Origin: Lomentospora prolificans
Lineage: Eukaryota > Ascomycota > Sordariomycetes > Microascales > Microascaceae
Reading direction: 5' to 3'
Length of the DNA: 64,000 nt
Assembly: GCA_029532625.1 (NCBI GenBank)
Contig: JARFXM010000009.1
Coordinates: forward strand, 3,906,001 to 3,970,000
In this document: positions 1-11,577 of the stretch, piece after piece
Position numbering within the stretch: position 1 is the stretch's first letter
How the letters are laid out: each line of letters begins with the position of its first letter
Program-made: the position numbers and the translations under genes
The notes under the pieces: model-generated
The model's database searches: none
Told to the model about the DNA's origin: nothing
Seen by the model: only the letters and a program-made list of their open reading frames with translations

Positions 1-2686
1 GAGCCCCGGTGCCGGTTAGTCCCATATATAAGCCGAGATAGCTAACTCGAATGCCGGGCGGCGGAGGCGAGAATACTCATTCCCCTGTGCCTGCACAATA
101 TATCAGTCTAAATATAACACTCCTTGGGACAGAAAAATGGTCTCCCTTTTACTTGTTTCGATGCGATATGTTCACCAGCACTGCGTTGGCAGATCACGGG
201 GCCAACCTCGAGTTTGAAAGAGATCACTGCATTTGGACCAGGTTATTGTCGTGGACTGCGCTCTCACCTTCTTCCTGAATTGAATAGCTTATTGCTTCCG
301 TTCAGTATCGAAGCATGCAGGATAGATTATTTCTGGTGTTAAACGCAGCGAGCACAAGGCACATCCGGTCGGGGCCGAAGTAACGGATGTGTTGTTGGAT
401 AGACTCGCGTCTATATCGCAGCTGTACTTGTTCTATACCTCCCTCCGAAGCATATAATACCGAGAGATGCTGGTCCTGGGTGGTACCGACCATAAGTAGT
501 CGACTTGAGAATGGTAGCGGCATTCGTCTTCTCACCATTCTAGCCAACTATTCGCACTCGTCGTCGCTCCCTCCAAAGCTCTTCTCTCTTATTTCTAGTC
601 ATTGTTGGGCCGCGCACTTATCATTCCCTCGTATTATTCATGTCCTAGATCCCATCCTTCCAACTCCTGAACCATCCCGCTGCATCGTGGACCCGGCCCA
701 AGAAGGGCTGCACCTTTCTTCGCCAAAGACCATAGCGAAGCCATGTGCCTGGCGTGGATTCTCATCCCTAGCTCTCTACAACTAAGATTGGGCAATTGAG
801 CCCCAGGACGAAGCGGTCACGTGTTCCTGGATGTTTTTGGTTGGCCCAATATCACCATTCACGGCCCGAATGGAGAGTAGGTTATCTCAAATCCATTAGA
901 CAGCCATCATTTCGGTGAGAACGAGGTGCTTGGCGTGAGGTTCCTCCAGGCATGGACCCGAGTTTCCTCATAAGTTATGGTGGCGAGCTCTAAACAAGGT
1001 ACAGTTTCGAGGATGGAACGAGACAACGGATCTCCTTCGTCCCAAGGGGTTGACGCCGAATCACACCATGAAAACGCTACCCGCAGAATTGCTCAAAATA
1101 ATGGCCAGTTTTTCAGCAGCGCCTTTTTATGCTTTTGACAACGTACCACCATATGTTGCGTCCAGCAACAAACGATATAGGCCGGAAACGAATGAGACGA
1201 CGTACGAGTCAATCGAAGGGATCCATGACAGTCTCCACACCATAATCGGAGAGAAAGGGCATATGGATTTTATCATTTACTCAGCTTTTGACCCAATCTC
1301 CATCTTGGACCATACAAATGTCGATCGACTTGTTACCATGTGACATGCGCTGAATCAATCCCACTTCCTAGGTGTTACTGTCAGCTGCACCCGCGGCAAC
1401 TTTCACTAGCTATAGGGAACAACTCGGGAATGCACCACTAACCTGGCGCCATTCTATGCGACCCCCAATGGGCAATTTTAGAATTCAAGCCTTTCCAGCG
1501 ACACCCGATCATTTGGTCATCTTTACGAGGATACGGTAAATGTTTCCCTCATCAGTGCCTCTGACGACCTGGCTTGAGGGGCTACGAAGCGTTATAAACA
1601 AAAAGGATGGCCAAGCAAGCCCATCTTCCGTGATGGCCCAGCGGAGCATCAGCATCAGATACCGTGCAGGGGACAGGAACGCTGCTATGCTCGGGGGCAA
1701 ATTTACACCAAACCTTTCGGCCAGTGGGCTTCTTCCACATCCCCTGACTTCCTCGATGATAAAGGTCAGGGAACTCTTTTCATGGGCAACGTTCCCGATG
1801 ACCCAAGCACTTGGAGAGACTCGCCGAACCTCATTAGGACCTTTGGTATGTTCCAAGGTTCTCCATGGTGGCCACTTCGAACCCAGCCGGCAACATTACC
1901 GGAACTGTACCCTTAATATTTTCATTAATGAAGAGGGTAGCCGCTGAGTTCGTCCCCAACTTGTATGGATCAAGGCCACGTGATGCCCTACTTGCAAAGC
2001 AACGTTTGAACCTGAGATGTCGGGTTCTGGACGTCAGGAATGGAATAGTCGATTTGAAGAAAAGTGGAAGCCTATGGATCATGATATTGAGTACGTCCGT
2101 AAGAGCGCCGTTGAGGAAGACGGACTTTCCTGTGTGGGTCTGCTGGTGATGCAACTTGCCTTGACCCAGGATACAGCCTCTCAACACGCTCGGAGCAGAG
2201 ATACGAAGTATCCAGCTCTGATCTTAGCTGAGGTGCCTCGAAGAACATATATGCTTCTTTTGGAGAATACGGATATAGCAATCGGATTGAAATATCTTGT
2301 CCCCGATTCCTGAGAAAGTGGGATCTGGACTACATCAACTGTTCCGGGTTGTAATGGTGGTCGGGTTGAGCTGGGAATCATGTGACGGGAGGTATCTAGA
2401 CCAATCGTGGTTCAATATTCTCTGGCCCGCTCCAGCCCACCACTTTTGAGCGCAAAAGTAGTTCTAAGAGCAACGCCCCACCAAGTTTCTTATCGATAAG
2501 CGATACCGATACCGATAACGATTGTAGATTTTTTTTTTCTCACTCTCCAGCCATTCTTTCCGAGCCAATTGCTTTCCAAGCCAAAATTCTTGGGAGGCTC
2601 CTCGGTTAACCCCAGCGGCAACGGCTCCGATACAGCCTCCTCTCAAAGGACATATTTTCTTTCTATACATACTGGGAAGCTTAATC
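1..2686. other. Unresolved region upstream of the Pol I gene; possible decayed gene
   Basis: No gene could be assigned. On the + strand one frame is open from about 936 to 1343, with its first ATG at 1068 and a segment reading LPAELLKIMASF that faintly recalls an F-box start. A second frame is open from about 1576 to 1916 and includes FMGNVPDDPSTWRDSPNLI. A third is open about 1984-2313 and includes RRTYMLLLENTDIAIGLKYL. All three have protein-like composition and the same direction, but I could not join them with convincing splice sites. They may be exons of an unrecognised gene, a frameshifted relic, or chance. The rest (1-900 and 2314-2480) shows nothing I can name. The final 200 bases should hold the promoter of the downstream RNA polymerase gene. 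Confidence 0.25.
2489..2538. promoter_or_regulatory. Palindrome plus GATACC-type repeats and T-tract upstream of RPA2
   Basis: About 150-200 bp before the RPA2 start codon lies a perfect 12-bp palindrome, CTTATCGATAAG (2489-2500). It is followed at once by three to four head-to-tail copies of a CGATAC/CGATAA unit and then by a run of ten T at about 2529. Position and repeat structure suggest binding sites and a nucleosome-excluding tract, but no known factor is matched with confidence. Confidence 0.35.
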
Positions 2687-5600
2687 ATGAGCCAATCTGC
2701 CCAGAAGGGCCGCAAGTCAGCCCCAAGGGGCAAGCCGTGGTCGGTAGAGTTCGACACCCTCCGCCGGCAACAGCTTTTTCAGAATCCTCCAAAGGATAGG
2801 TCAGAACATCCTTTACTGAGAGATGCGGTCCAATTCCACAACGAGTCTTTTAATGCGCTATTTGGGGAACAAGGCCTTCTTCGCCATGGAATTGAAGACA
2901 TTGGCACAAAATGGTTTCGGGATGGGGAGCTTGCGCAGAATGGAGAGACTACGAATGACTTAAGGATACGAGTCAAGGATGTGGCACTACAATACCCTGA
3001 AATCCTGCCTCATCGGCTTTCATCTGGGGAACGCAAGCCGCTCTACCCTTGGGAGTGCAGGGAAAGACATATCTCTTACCGTGGAAAGCTCATTGCGACG
3101 TTGGAGTATACGATCAACAATGGCGACCCCACCGAGTTCGATTTGGATCTTGGAAAGCTCCCCATTATGGTCAAGGTTAGCACTCCTTTTACTTCTTTAG
3201 TTCTCCAATCAAGGGACGTCTCTTCACTAGTACAGCACCTAACAATTACCGTAGTCAAACAGATGCCACCTCGAGAACCTGTCGCCGGCGCAACTAGTAG
3301 AGAAACGGGAAGACTCAGAAGAACTCGGTGGTTACTTTATCGTGAACGGCATCGAAAGGATTATCCGACTACTCCAAGTCAACAAGCGGAATTTTCCAAT
3401 CGCCGTCGACCGTAAGAGTTTCGCTAACAGAGGTCCCGAGTACACAACCAAGGGAATCATTATGCGCTGCTCGAGGCCTGATGAAACCTCTGTGACAAAC
3501 ACACTGCACCTTCTCAAGGACGGGAATATCATCATGCGATTTGCTTGGAGGAAACGTGAATACCTTGTCCCTGTCATGATGATCTTCAAGGCTCTTATTG
3601 ATACCAACGACCGGGAAATCTTTGAGGCTATTGTGGGCCGCGGAGACTCGCGGGCTGCGCAAGATGCGCGCCTTGTTAACCAACTCGAGGTCTTGTTTCG
3701 GACATTCAAGGTTTACGGACTTTACTCCAAAGACCAAACGCGAGCGTTCTTAGGAAGCAAATTCAGGGGTATCATGGGTGTTCCTAATGCTATGTCGGAT
3801 CTTGAAGTGGGATCTGAATTTCTACGGAAGATCGTGCTTGTCCACCTTGGAAACGTCAGCGTGACTCACGAGCAGGATTACGATAAATTTTCGACACTGG
3901 CTTTCATGTGCCGCAAGCTTTACTCTTTCGGCCTGGACGAATGCGCTGCAGATAATGTTGATGTGGTATCGAACCAGGACGTTCTACTCGGAGGATTCTT
4001 TTACGGAATGATCATCAAGGAGCGACTAGAAGAGATGATCAGTACTTCTCTTCGGGCTAGCCTCGTGCAACACTTCCGATCGTTCCCCAAAGACACGTTT
4101 ACCTCGTCAAAATTTCAACAAGAATTCCCGAAGCGTATCTTCACCAAGGTTGACTACAAGATTGGCCAAGCAATGGAATACTTCCTGTCAACGGGTAACC
4201 TCTCTAGTGTTTCTGGCCTTGATCAGCAGCAAGCTTCGGGTTTCACTATCGTTGCTGAAAAACTTAACTACCTCCGTTACATTAGTCACTTCCGTTCTAT
4301 CCACCGTGGTGCGTTCTTCACGGAACTGCGGACAACAACTGTGCGAAAGTTGACGCCGGAATCATGGGGTTTCCTATGCCCGGTCCACACTCCTGACGGT
4401 TCTCCCTGTGGTCTACTTAACCATCTTGCTCACAAATGCAAGGTGATGACGAAGCCTGTGGACGTTTCTCATATTCCTCAACTCATTCAGCAACTTGGGG
4501 CTGATATTCAGTCATCAGCGACAACAACAGAATGCGTTGTTGTTATGCTCGATGGTAGGATCATTGGATGGTGCACGCCAGGCACAGCTAAGCGAATCCA
4601 TGACTGTTTCCGACATTGGAAGGTCGAACGTTCTCACAATGTCCCCTTGGAACTTGAGATTGGCTATGTGCCGTTATCGAACCGCGGCACATACCCTGGT
4701 CTGTACATGGCGTCGAAGCCATCGAGAATGGTGCGACCAGTCAAGTATTTACCTCTAGACAAAGAGGACTATGTCGGACCTATGGAACAGATGTGGCTAG
4801 GTATTGCCGTTGTGCCTTGGGAAATTGAATCAGGTTTCCATACGCACATTGAATTCTCGCCGACCCATGTTCTTTCCATCCTCGCCAACATGACACCCTT
4901 CTCCGACCACAACCAATCACCTAGAAACATGTACCAGTGCCAGATGGCTAAGCAGACAATGGGTACACCAACGACTGCCCTCGCCCACCGTACCGATAAC
5001 AAGCTCTACCACCTTCAGACCGGCCAGACCCCCATCGTTAGGGCATCCCTTTTCAATGAGTACGGTTTAGATAACTGGCCTAATGGTATGAATGCCGTCA
5101 TCGCGGTCATCTCGTATACTGGTTACGACATGGACGATGCTATGATCATCAACAAGTCGGCATTCGAGCGCGGATTCGGCCACGGATCCATCTATAAAAC
5201 TATGAAAATCACACTTAAGGACGATGGCCGTGCCGTCTCCGCACGGAGGGTCAAGAAATTGTTCGGCTTTCCGAAGAGCGCCGCAATTAAAGGCGAATGG
5301 ACTAAGACTCTAGATACTGATGGTCTTCCAATTGTTGGCGCGCAGATTAAGGAAGGCGATTATCTAGCTGCCTGGCATACGGTGGAGATGGACTTTGCTG
5401 ATAACTACATCAATACTGACGGCGAAGTCAGGTTCGAGAGATATAAGGACACGGAAGTCGGATACATCGAACAGGTTCGACTGATCGGTTCCGAGTCCGG
5501 GTCGGAGCCACTTCAGACCATCTCCGTCAAGATCCGCATCCCCCGTAAGCCTCAAGTCGGCGACAAATTCTCCTCTCGTCATGGTCAAAAAGGTGTCCTT

Positions 5601-6485
5601 TCCCGCCTATGGCCCACCGTCGACATGCCGTTCTCGGAGTCTGGTATTCAGCCCGACGTTATTATCAACCCCCATGCATTCCCGTCGAGAATGACTATCG
5701 GTATGCTTGTCGAAATTATGGCAGGTAAATCTGGCGCGCTCCACGGTCTAGCTCAGGACGGAACACCATGGACGTTTGACGAGCAGTATCCAGCCAAGGA
5801 CTTCTTCGGTGAGCAATTACTGAAGGCAGGCTACAGCTATCACGGCAGCGAACCACTGTATTCGGGCATTACGGGCGAGGAGTTCGCTGCAGATATTTAC
5901 ATGGGCGTTTGCTACTACCAGAGGCTGAGGCACATGGTCAACGACAAGTTCCAAGTGAGAACGACGGGTCCTATCGTTCCCACGACAGGCCAGCCCGTGA
6001 AAGGCAGGAAACGTCACGGAGGTATCCGTGTCGGAGAGATGGAAAAGGACGCTCTACTCGCTCATGGTAGCGCCTTTTTGCTTCAGGATCGGCTCATCAA
6101 CTGTTCAGATTACACAAAGACGTGGATTTGCAAGCCTTGCGGCTCGTTTTTGTCCGTCCAACCAACTGTATCACCTTACATTGGCAAGAAGAAAAAGGAC
6201 ACTGCAGTTCGATGCAGAAAGTGCGCAGTAAGGGTGAAGCCTGGGATGGATCTCTCCGGCTTTGACGGGGAAATGTGGGAGGATGGCCAGGGTAATCTCT
6301 TCATCGGCGGCGACCAGACCACCGAGGTGGCTGTTCCTGGAGCGTTGAAGTTCCTCGATGTTGAGCTTGCAGCGATGGGAGTCAAACTAAAGTATAACGT
6401 TGATGGCAACAAGGCAACGCGCAAGGGCCCGGCGCGACCCGTCAAACTGAATGGAGCGAATCTGGCCTCAGAGGAAAACATGTAA
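2687..6485 (+). CDS. RPA2: DNA-directed RNA polymerase I second-largest subunit (RPA2/Rpa135)
   Basis: This is the beta-like subunit of RNA polymerase I, which transcribes 35S pre-rRNA in the nucleolus. The model has exons 2687-3175 and 3255-6485. The 79-bp intron has GT-AG ends and a CTAAC branch site, and gives 1239 aa, close to yeast Rpa135 (1203). Splicing joins VKSNRCHLENL and restores the conserved lobe region. Diagnostic motifs follow: TPDGSPCGLLNHLAHKC, the catalytic-centre GYDMDDAMIINKSAFERG (from residue about 786), SSRHGQKG (about 936-941), and a C-terminal zinc ribbon with CxxC pairs at about 1122 and 1150. The start ATG follows AATC and precedes a basic N-terminus typical of the family. 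It stands alone, with no close co-oriented neighbour. Family membership is certain. Assignment to Pol I rather than II or III rests on the LENL/HLENLSP lobe sequence and the C-terminal zinc ribbon. Confidence 0.97.
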
Positions 6486-9400
6486 AAGAGGTTAGATCGG
6501 CTTGGAGGCTCAGTTTGGGACAGGTGGGCTAGTTCCGTTCCACTATATCTGCTTAGTGTAAGCTCAATGCTAGGGCGAGTGTATGTAATAAGCTTCAGGG
6601 TGATGAAAAGCAAGTGTGTAGTATGACTCTTTGTACAGCCAAACTTCCCGAACTCCCCGGATATGAGGGATTGAGATCTACGCGCAATTCCGGCTCACGC
6701 CTGTTTCACGGAACGTTGGGGTTCGCATCGTTGTGAGACTCGACGCGGGTGGCCACACTTCCAGCGGCCTGACCAGGCCAGGCCAGGCCGCCTGTCACCC
6801 GGGCTTCCGGTTGATGTCAAGGGAGAGGAGAGGAGGGGTCACTTGCCTCGATTCAACTATATGGTTCCGAAACGTACGTCTGAGCTGAAATAAGTCATTG
6901 GAAATAGCCATTTTGGTATTACAGGGGACCCTGTCCTCCGACTGTTCTGCCGGGTCACGATAGCCTGTAAGTGAGTGTATGGTAAGAATACTTATTCATT
7001 CCCTGAAGGTTTCGGCCTCAACAGCCAACCCGAAGGCCATTGTCAACGCTACTCAACCCTCGATATGATAATTTCAAAATATGAGAATTTCAAAGGGGCA
7101 GGCGCGGGCCCTGGCCAGACCAGCTGGGAGCCAATTACCGAGATGACCGGGAGACGGGAGCAGCAAGAGGCTGAAGCGGTGATACTCGAAATGCGGTGAT
7201 CCGGAGAGACCGTAGGACAGCGTAGATTATTGGGATCTTTCAGTTGGGGTGTCTGTTCATCCCGTTTTCTCGAGTCTTAATTCTTTCTGCCATGGCTTCT
7301 CGGGTCGCTCTCGCACCAAAACCTCGGCTCGTTGTTGCGACAGATTTGAGGTAATAATAGAGGCCTGTGGGAACAGACTATACCTTGCTTGTTGCGGCTT
7401 TGGTGGGGGTGTCCTCCTCCAAAGCTGGCGTACCCGCTCATGGCCAGGCCCTCAAGTTGATCACATCTAATCCTGGTCCTTAAGGGCGGCAACTAAGAGG
7501 AGGCATCGTGTAAGGACCGGAATGGGGATTTGAGAGTAGCTTCATCGCACAAAGGTGTTGATATGATATAATACTCAGCAGCGATGACCCCCCTGCTTTA
7601 TTTGGGCCGCCGTCAATGGAGGTCGCACTCGCCAATTCCTAGAGAGTGAGACATCAATGATGGATGCCAGCTAAACTCTGGCCCTGGAGGCCTGGTATAT
7701 TCTAACCTATAGTTGCTGGCCATACCTGTTGGATAGACAGGACCAACCCCCGGGCCGCGAGAACTTCTGGGTTGAAAGAGTTGACCGTCGGGTGCTGGCA
7801 TTAAACGATGGGACTCGGGATCAATTCTCTCCTCCTGAGCAGCGTGTTTTACCTACAAGGAGCGTTAGTGTGAAGAGTTAGTCCCACTCCAACCCTGGTC
7901 TAGAGCGGGTTCTGATGAGTGGGCCGAGGAGGACAAGCATTAGTATACCCCATCCCATCACCCTCCCGTCATGAATCCCGCATTGTCTAAGCGAGGGTGA
8001 GAGTGGTACAGAGCGAGAGCTTCGCATGCTCATATAGTGTTAGTTTGCTCGACAGGCGTTCAATCAAATGGCGGCCCTTCACCGAGAAGTCTGGTGGCTT
8101 GTACCCTTCCCTACTACAACAATTCCCACACATCATCCAACCAAACACACCATGTTACTCTACGACCATCAAAGGTCGCGTAACTATCTAGTTTTCTTGA
8201 ATGGGAGGCTGACCATCTCATAAGAAGGACCGCCGGAGGCCCGGATTATCGTCTGAGAGGGGTCTTCTTTGTGGAAAGCCGTGGCCTGTTCCTGCTGCCT
8301 CGTTGACCCGCGTCTGCCCCGGCCAGACAGGCCACAGTCACCGGAGACAATGGGAGGCGACAGAAGCTGGCTGATGCATAATACACCTCCCGCTCAGGTG
8401 CGATAAATATACCGTGAACTTGGATGCACGAGAGCACATCCCTGCGGAATTCTGTCGCCCTTGCGCCTTCGTCGCACACTCGCTCTACTTGTCCAGACCT
8501 CAGTGATTGATTGTCACTATTAGCCAGGCTGTTACAGGCGTCCACCACCTTCACTCCCGCAGAAGCGGCCCACGCCGTAGCCGCCACTCTTTCGTCCCGG
8601 CTCAGAGACGCCCTCCACTCTTCGCTAGTGTTCGGGATATCCCAGCGTGGCACGCTAAGCTAAGGTTGCAATCAACAATAATAGGATGTGGCCCGCTTCA
8701 CCAGACTTTCCGGAAGGGAAAGAGAGCGCCAACAGGGTGACAGCACTAAGTGATAGCACCCACACAAGTGTAAGCCCTGTGACGTTGACGATCATCGCCC
8801 TCTCTTTGCTGGCTCACCTAAAACGAACAGCCAGCTAGAGGGGCCTTGAAAAAGGAAAGGAGCCCCACCAGCCATCAAACGGCGCCGCGTCTTGTTCCCG
8901 GAGTACAAGTATATTGTAATTTAGCATAGAGCCTGGCGATGACGCTGCTGCAGTGTTCCGAAGATACCATGCGATGCTCGATTGATCTGACCCGTCACCC
9001 AAGTCCTTCTGGTACTCTTCCCCATGTCGACACCTACGATCCATGATGTGATTCCCTGCCCTACCCCCTTTCCTTCCTACCCATACATTAAGATCTACAG
9101 CTGACCTAGCCGTCACCACTCTGCTCGCGCCTTGCGACATCACCACTCAAGCAGGTGGAAATCGACACCGAGCTGACTTCTCCAGTTGCTGTCGAACGAC
9201 AAGAGAGATCTGTTCGCGAAAAGAAAAGCGGCACCACAAAAGGGAACACATCCATAAGAGCCGAGCGTTGTTGACACATCGACGCTTATCCCTCAGGTAC
9301 ATTTGAGAGGCCTCTCAACTAGGCCGCTTCCGCATCCTCTAAACCGCTCGATCCGATGGGATAGAAACAAAGAAAAAAGAAATTATTTCATGCTCGGTCA

Positions 9401-10569
9401 TATTCGGATAAAAAGGAAATGGCTTCGGAAGACAGGTGCGTAATATGCACGAGAAAGACAAACAAGCGAGGGTTAGAGAGCCCAAGAGTGGGATTAAGGA
9501 AGGCACGATCGCGAAGACGAGGCCCCATGTCACGAGTTCCAGAGGGCAACGCCGGCGCCAGCCATCACCAGAGGAGGTCTTATTTGCCGTGCTCAAGGTA
9601 CTGCAGATGTATTACAAGTATTGCTCAGCTGTACCAAGGGTAGTCAGTAGGTACTCTCCAAATCAATAGCACAAGAGTTAGCAGGAGCAGGAACAGCCAC
9701 TGAAGCGTAACAGCCACCACCAGCAACAGCAACAACCAGCAGTAGCAGCCGACCGCGGAGTACCGCGCTAGGGCCAGGCAGCCAGGGGCAGTGACAGTGA
9801 CAGTGACGGCACGAGCTGGCGACTAATAAGCGGCCAACGCCACTGGCCATAACCCCGGTTCCCCCAAAGAGCGACAGCAGCGGCACATTCGAAAAGTTGA
9901 AAGCCTTTTTCCTGGAAATCGAAACACCCTCCCCGCGGTCTCACCTGCCTTCCGGCCCCTCGTTGGAGCGACCTCGTCTCTTGGCTTCCACAAGTAGTCC
10001 TTATCACACATCCCGAATTTCCATCTCACTCTCGCTAGGCTCGCCTCGCCAAACCCCGCGTCGCCTTCTCGTCGTCGGCTAGGAGAGAGAGAAGTCATAC
10101 AAGGCATTTTATTTTTCTGTCTCCTCTTTAAACATTCCCTCTAGCGTCCCTGTCCGAGCTACAGCCTTGCCCTCCTACTCACCAAATTTAATAACCCCAC
10201 CCACCGCCACTCCTCTGGACCTTCTGCATCGGTCCAGCCTGCTGCGTCCGCGTCTGCGTCTGAGGGCCCTTTGGATCTACAGCTTTGCTCCCTTTCCCTT
10301 CCGAGAGCTCTAGTCTTCTACAGTCCTGGCGGTTGTTCGCGCGACAAACCTTCATTTACCTTCGAGCCATCTCCATCCGTCTTGTTCCCTTTTCTTTTTC
10401 GGGTGCCAACCCCAGCTTTTTACGAGGCCGTGTCCCCGTCCCACTCCACATCCCTTAGCCGACTATTCTCCCCTAGCTACCGCGTCGTCATACTCGAGCT
10501 TCCCAACAACGCTAGGCTCGCCGCCCACCTGCCTTCCCTCAACCCGATACTCGAGAGACAAAATAAATA
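6486..10569. other. Intergenic region with pyrimidine-rich leader of the Arl8 gene
   Basis: No gene recognised in about 4.1 kb. Open frames here are short, lack good ATG starts or do not resemble known proteins. Near 9670-9760 there is a run of CAG/CAA/CCA trinucleotide-like sequence, and near 9789 three copies of a GTGACA unit. From about 10100 to 10560 the + strand is C/T-rich, which fits a long 5' untranslated leader or core promoter of the GTPase gene that starts at 10570. Confidence 0.5.
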
Positions 10570-11577
10570 ATGGCGCAACTAGTTCGGAAGGTGTATGACT
10601 GGCTGTTGCGGACCTTTTGGTGAGTCATGCCCGGGTACGCCTGTACACACGCTGGGTCTCTGGAGGCCTGCGACAGGAAAAGCTTCTAGAGCCGTCGTTG
10701 AGCTTGGAAAGCCGTTCGTAGCTGACGGGAAAATACAGGGCAACGGAAATGGACGTCACCATGGTCGGTTTGCAGAACGCTGGGAAAACCTCGCTTCTGA
10801 GAGTCCTGTCTGTGAGTGCCAGATACTCCCTGCGTCTCCTTGAGCTCGCAAAGCCGCAGGTAGCCCCGGCGGGCTCGTCATGTGCAAACAAAATCACTAT
10901 ATTCCGCATGTTTCTGTGGTTATCTTTTGATCGCCTGCTGCCTCTGCGCCCTCTTACCAGATCTCGTAGCTAACCAAGATTTGCGTCGGTCTCAAACAGG
11001 GTGGAGAATTCACGATCGAGTAAGCGAACGTTCCTGCTGTACACCGCCGTTATGCCGCCATATACCGCCCTCACTCTGACACTCCCCTTCCTCCCTCTCG
11101 TCACCCTGCCGGCGTTCTAAGAGTGTCGCTCGGTTCGTGAGACTTCGGCTGACCTAGGTCCTGTGTAGCTCGATTCCAACGGTTGGGTTCAACATGAAGC
11201 GAGTGCAGCGCGGTCATGTCACACTCAAGTGTTGGGACATCGGCGGCCAGCCCCGTTTTCGAACAATGTGGGAAAGATATTGCCGCGGCGTCGATGCCAT
11301 CGTTTTCATCGTGGATATGGCAGACACAGAGGTCCTCCCCGTCGCACGAGAGGAGCTTCATTCCCTAATGGCCCAATCATCACTGCGGGGTATCCCTCTT
11401 CTCGTGCTTGGCAATAAGTCGGACCTTCCTGACAGGTTAACTGTTGACGAACTGATCGATGAGCTCGACTTGGCAGAGATCGGCCACCGTGAGGTTTCTT
11501 GTTATGGGATCAGCGCAAAGGAAGAGACGAATCTCGATGCAGTATTGGAATGGCTCATGAAGTGGGCCAACAAATGA
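10570..11577 (+). CDS. ARL8: Arl8-type ARF-like small GTPase
   Basis: A membrane-associated small GTPase of the Arl8 branch, which in animals directs lysosome positioning and in fungi is expected at vacuoles or endolysosomes. The model has four exons: 10570-10619, 10739-10811, 11000-11019 and 11169-11577. They encode 183 aa (human ARL8B 186). The N-terminal helix MAQLVRKVYDWLLRTFW resembles the Arl8 amphipathic helix. Guanine-nucleotide motifs are present: P-loop GLQNAGKT (27-34), switch I IPTVGFNM, WDIGGQPRFRTMWERYCRG (from 70), NKSD (130-133) and SAK (163-165). GFNM together with RFRSMWERYCRG-like sequence separates Arl8 from Arf1 and Arl1. Exon 3 is only 20 nt, yet phase and sequence (GGEFTI) require it. 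There is no N-terminal glycine for myristoylation; Arl8 proteins use N-acetylation instead. Confidence 0.95.

Noticed and set aside
387..785. 132-codon + strand frame near the left edge
   Set aside because: Serine- and leucine-rich random-looking sequence with an overlapping minus frame; no homology seen.
8246..8653. 135-codon minus-strand frame in the RPA2-ARL8 spacer
   Set aside because: It has a GTG rather than ATG first codon, no upstream signals and no recognisable family; it overlaps a + strand frame of similar quality.
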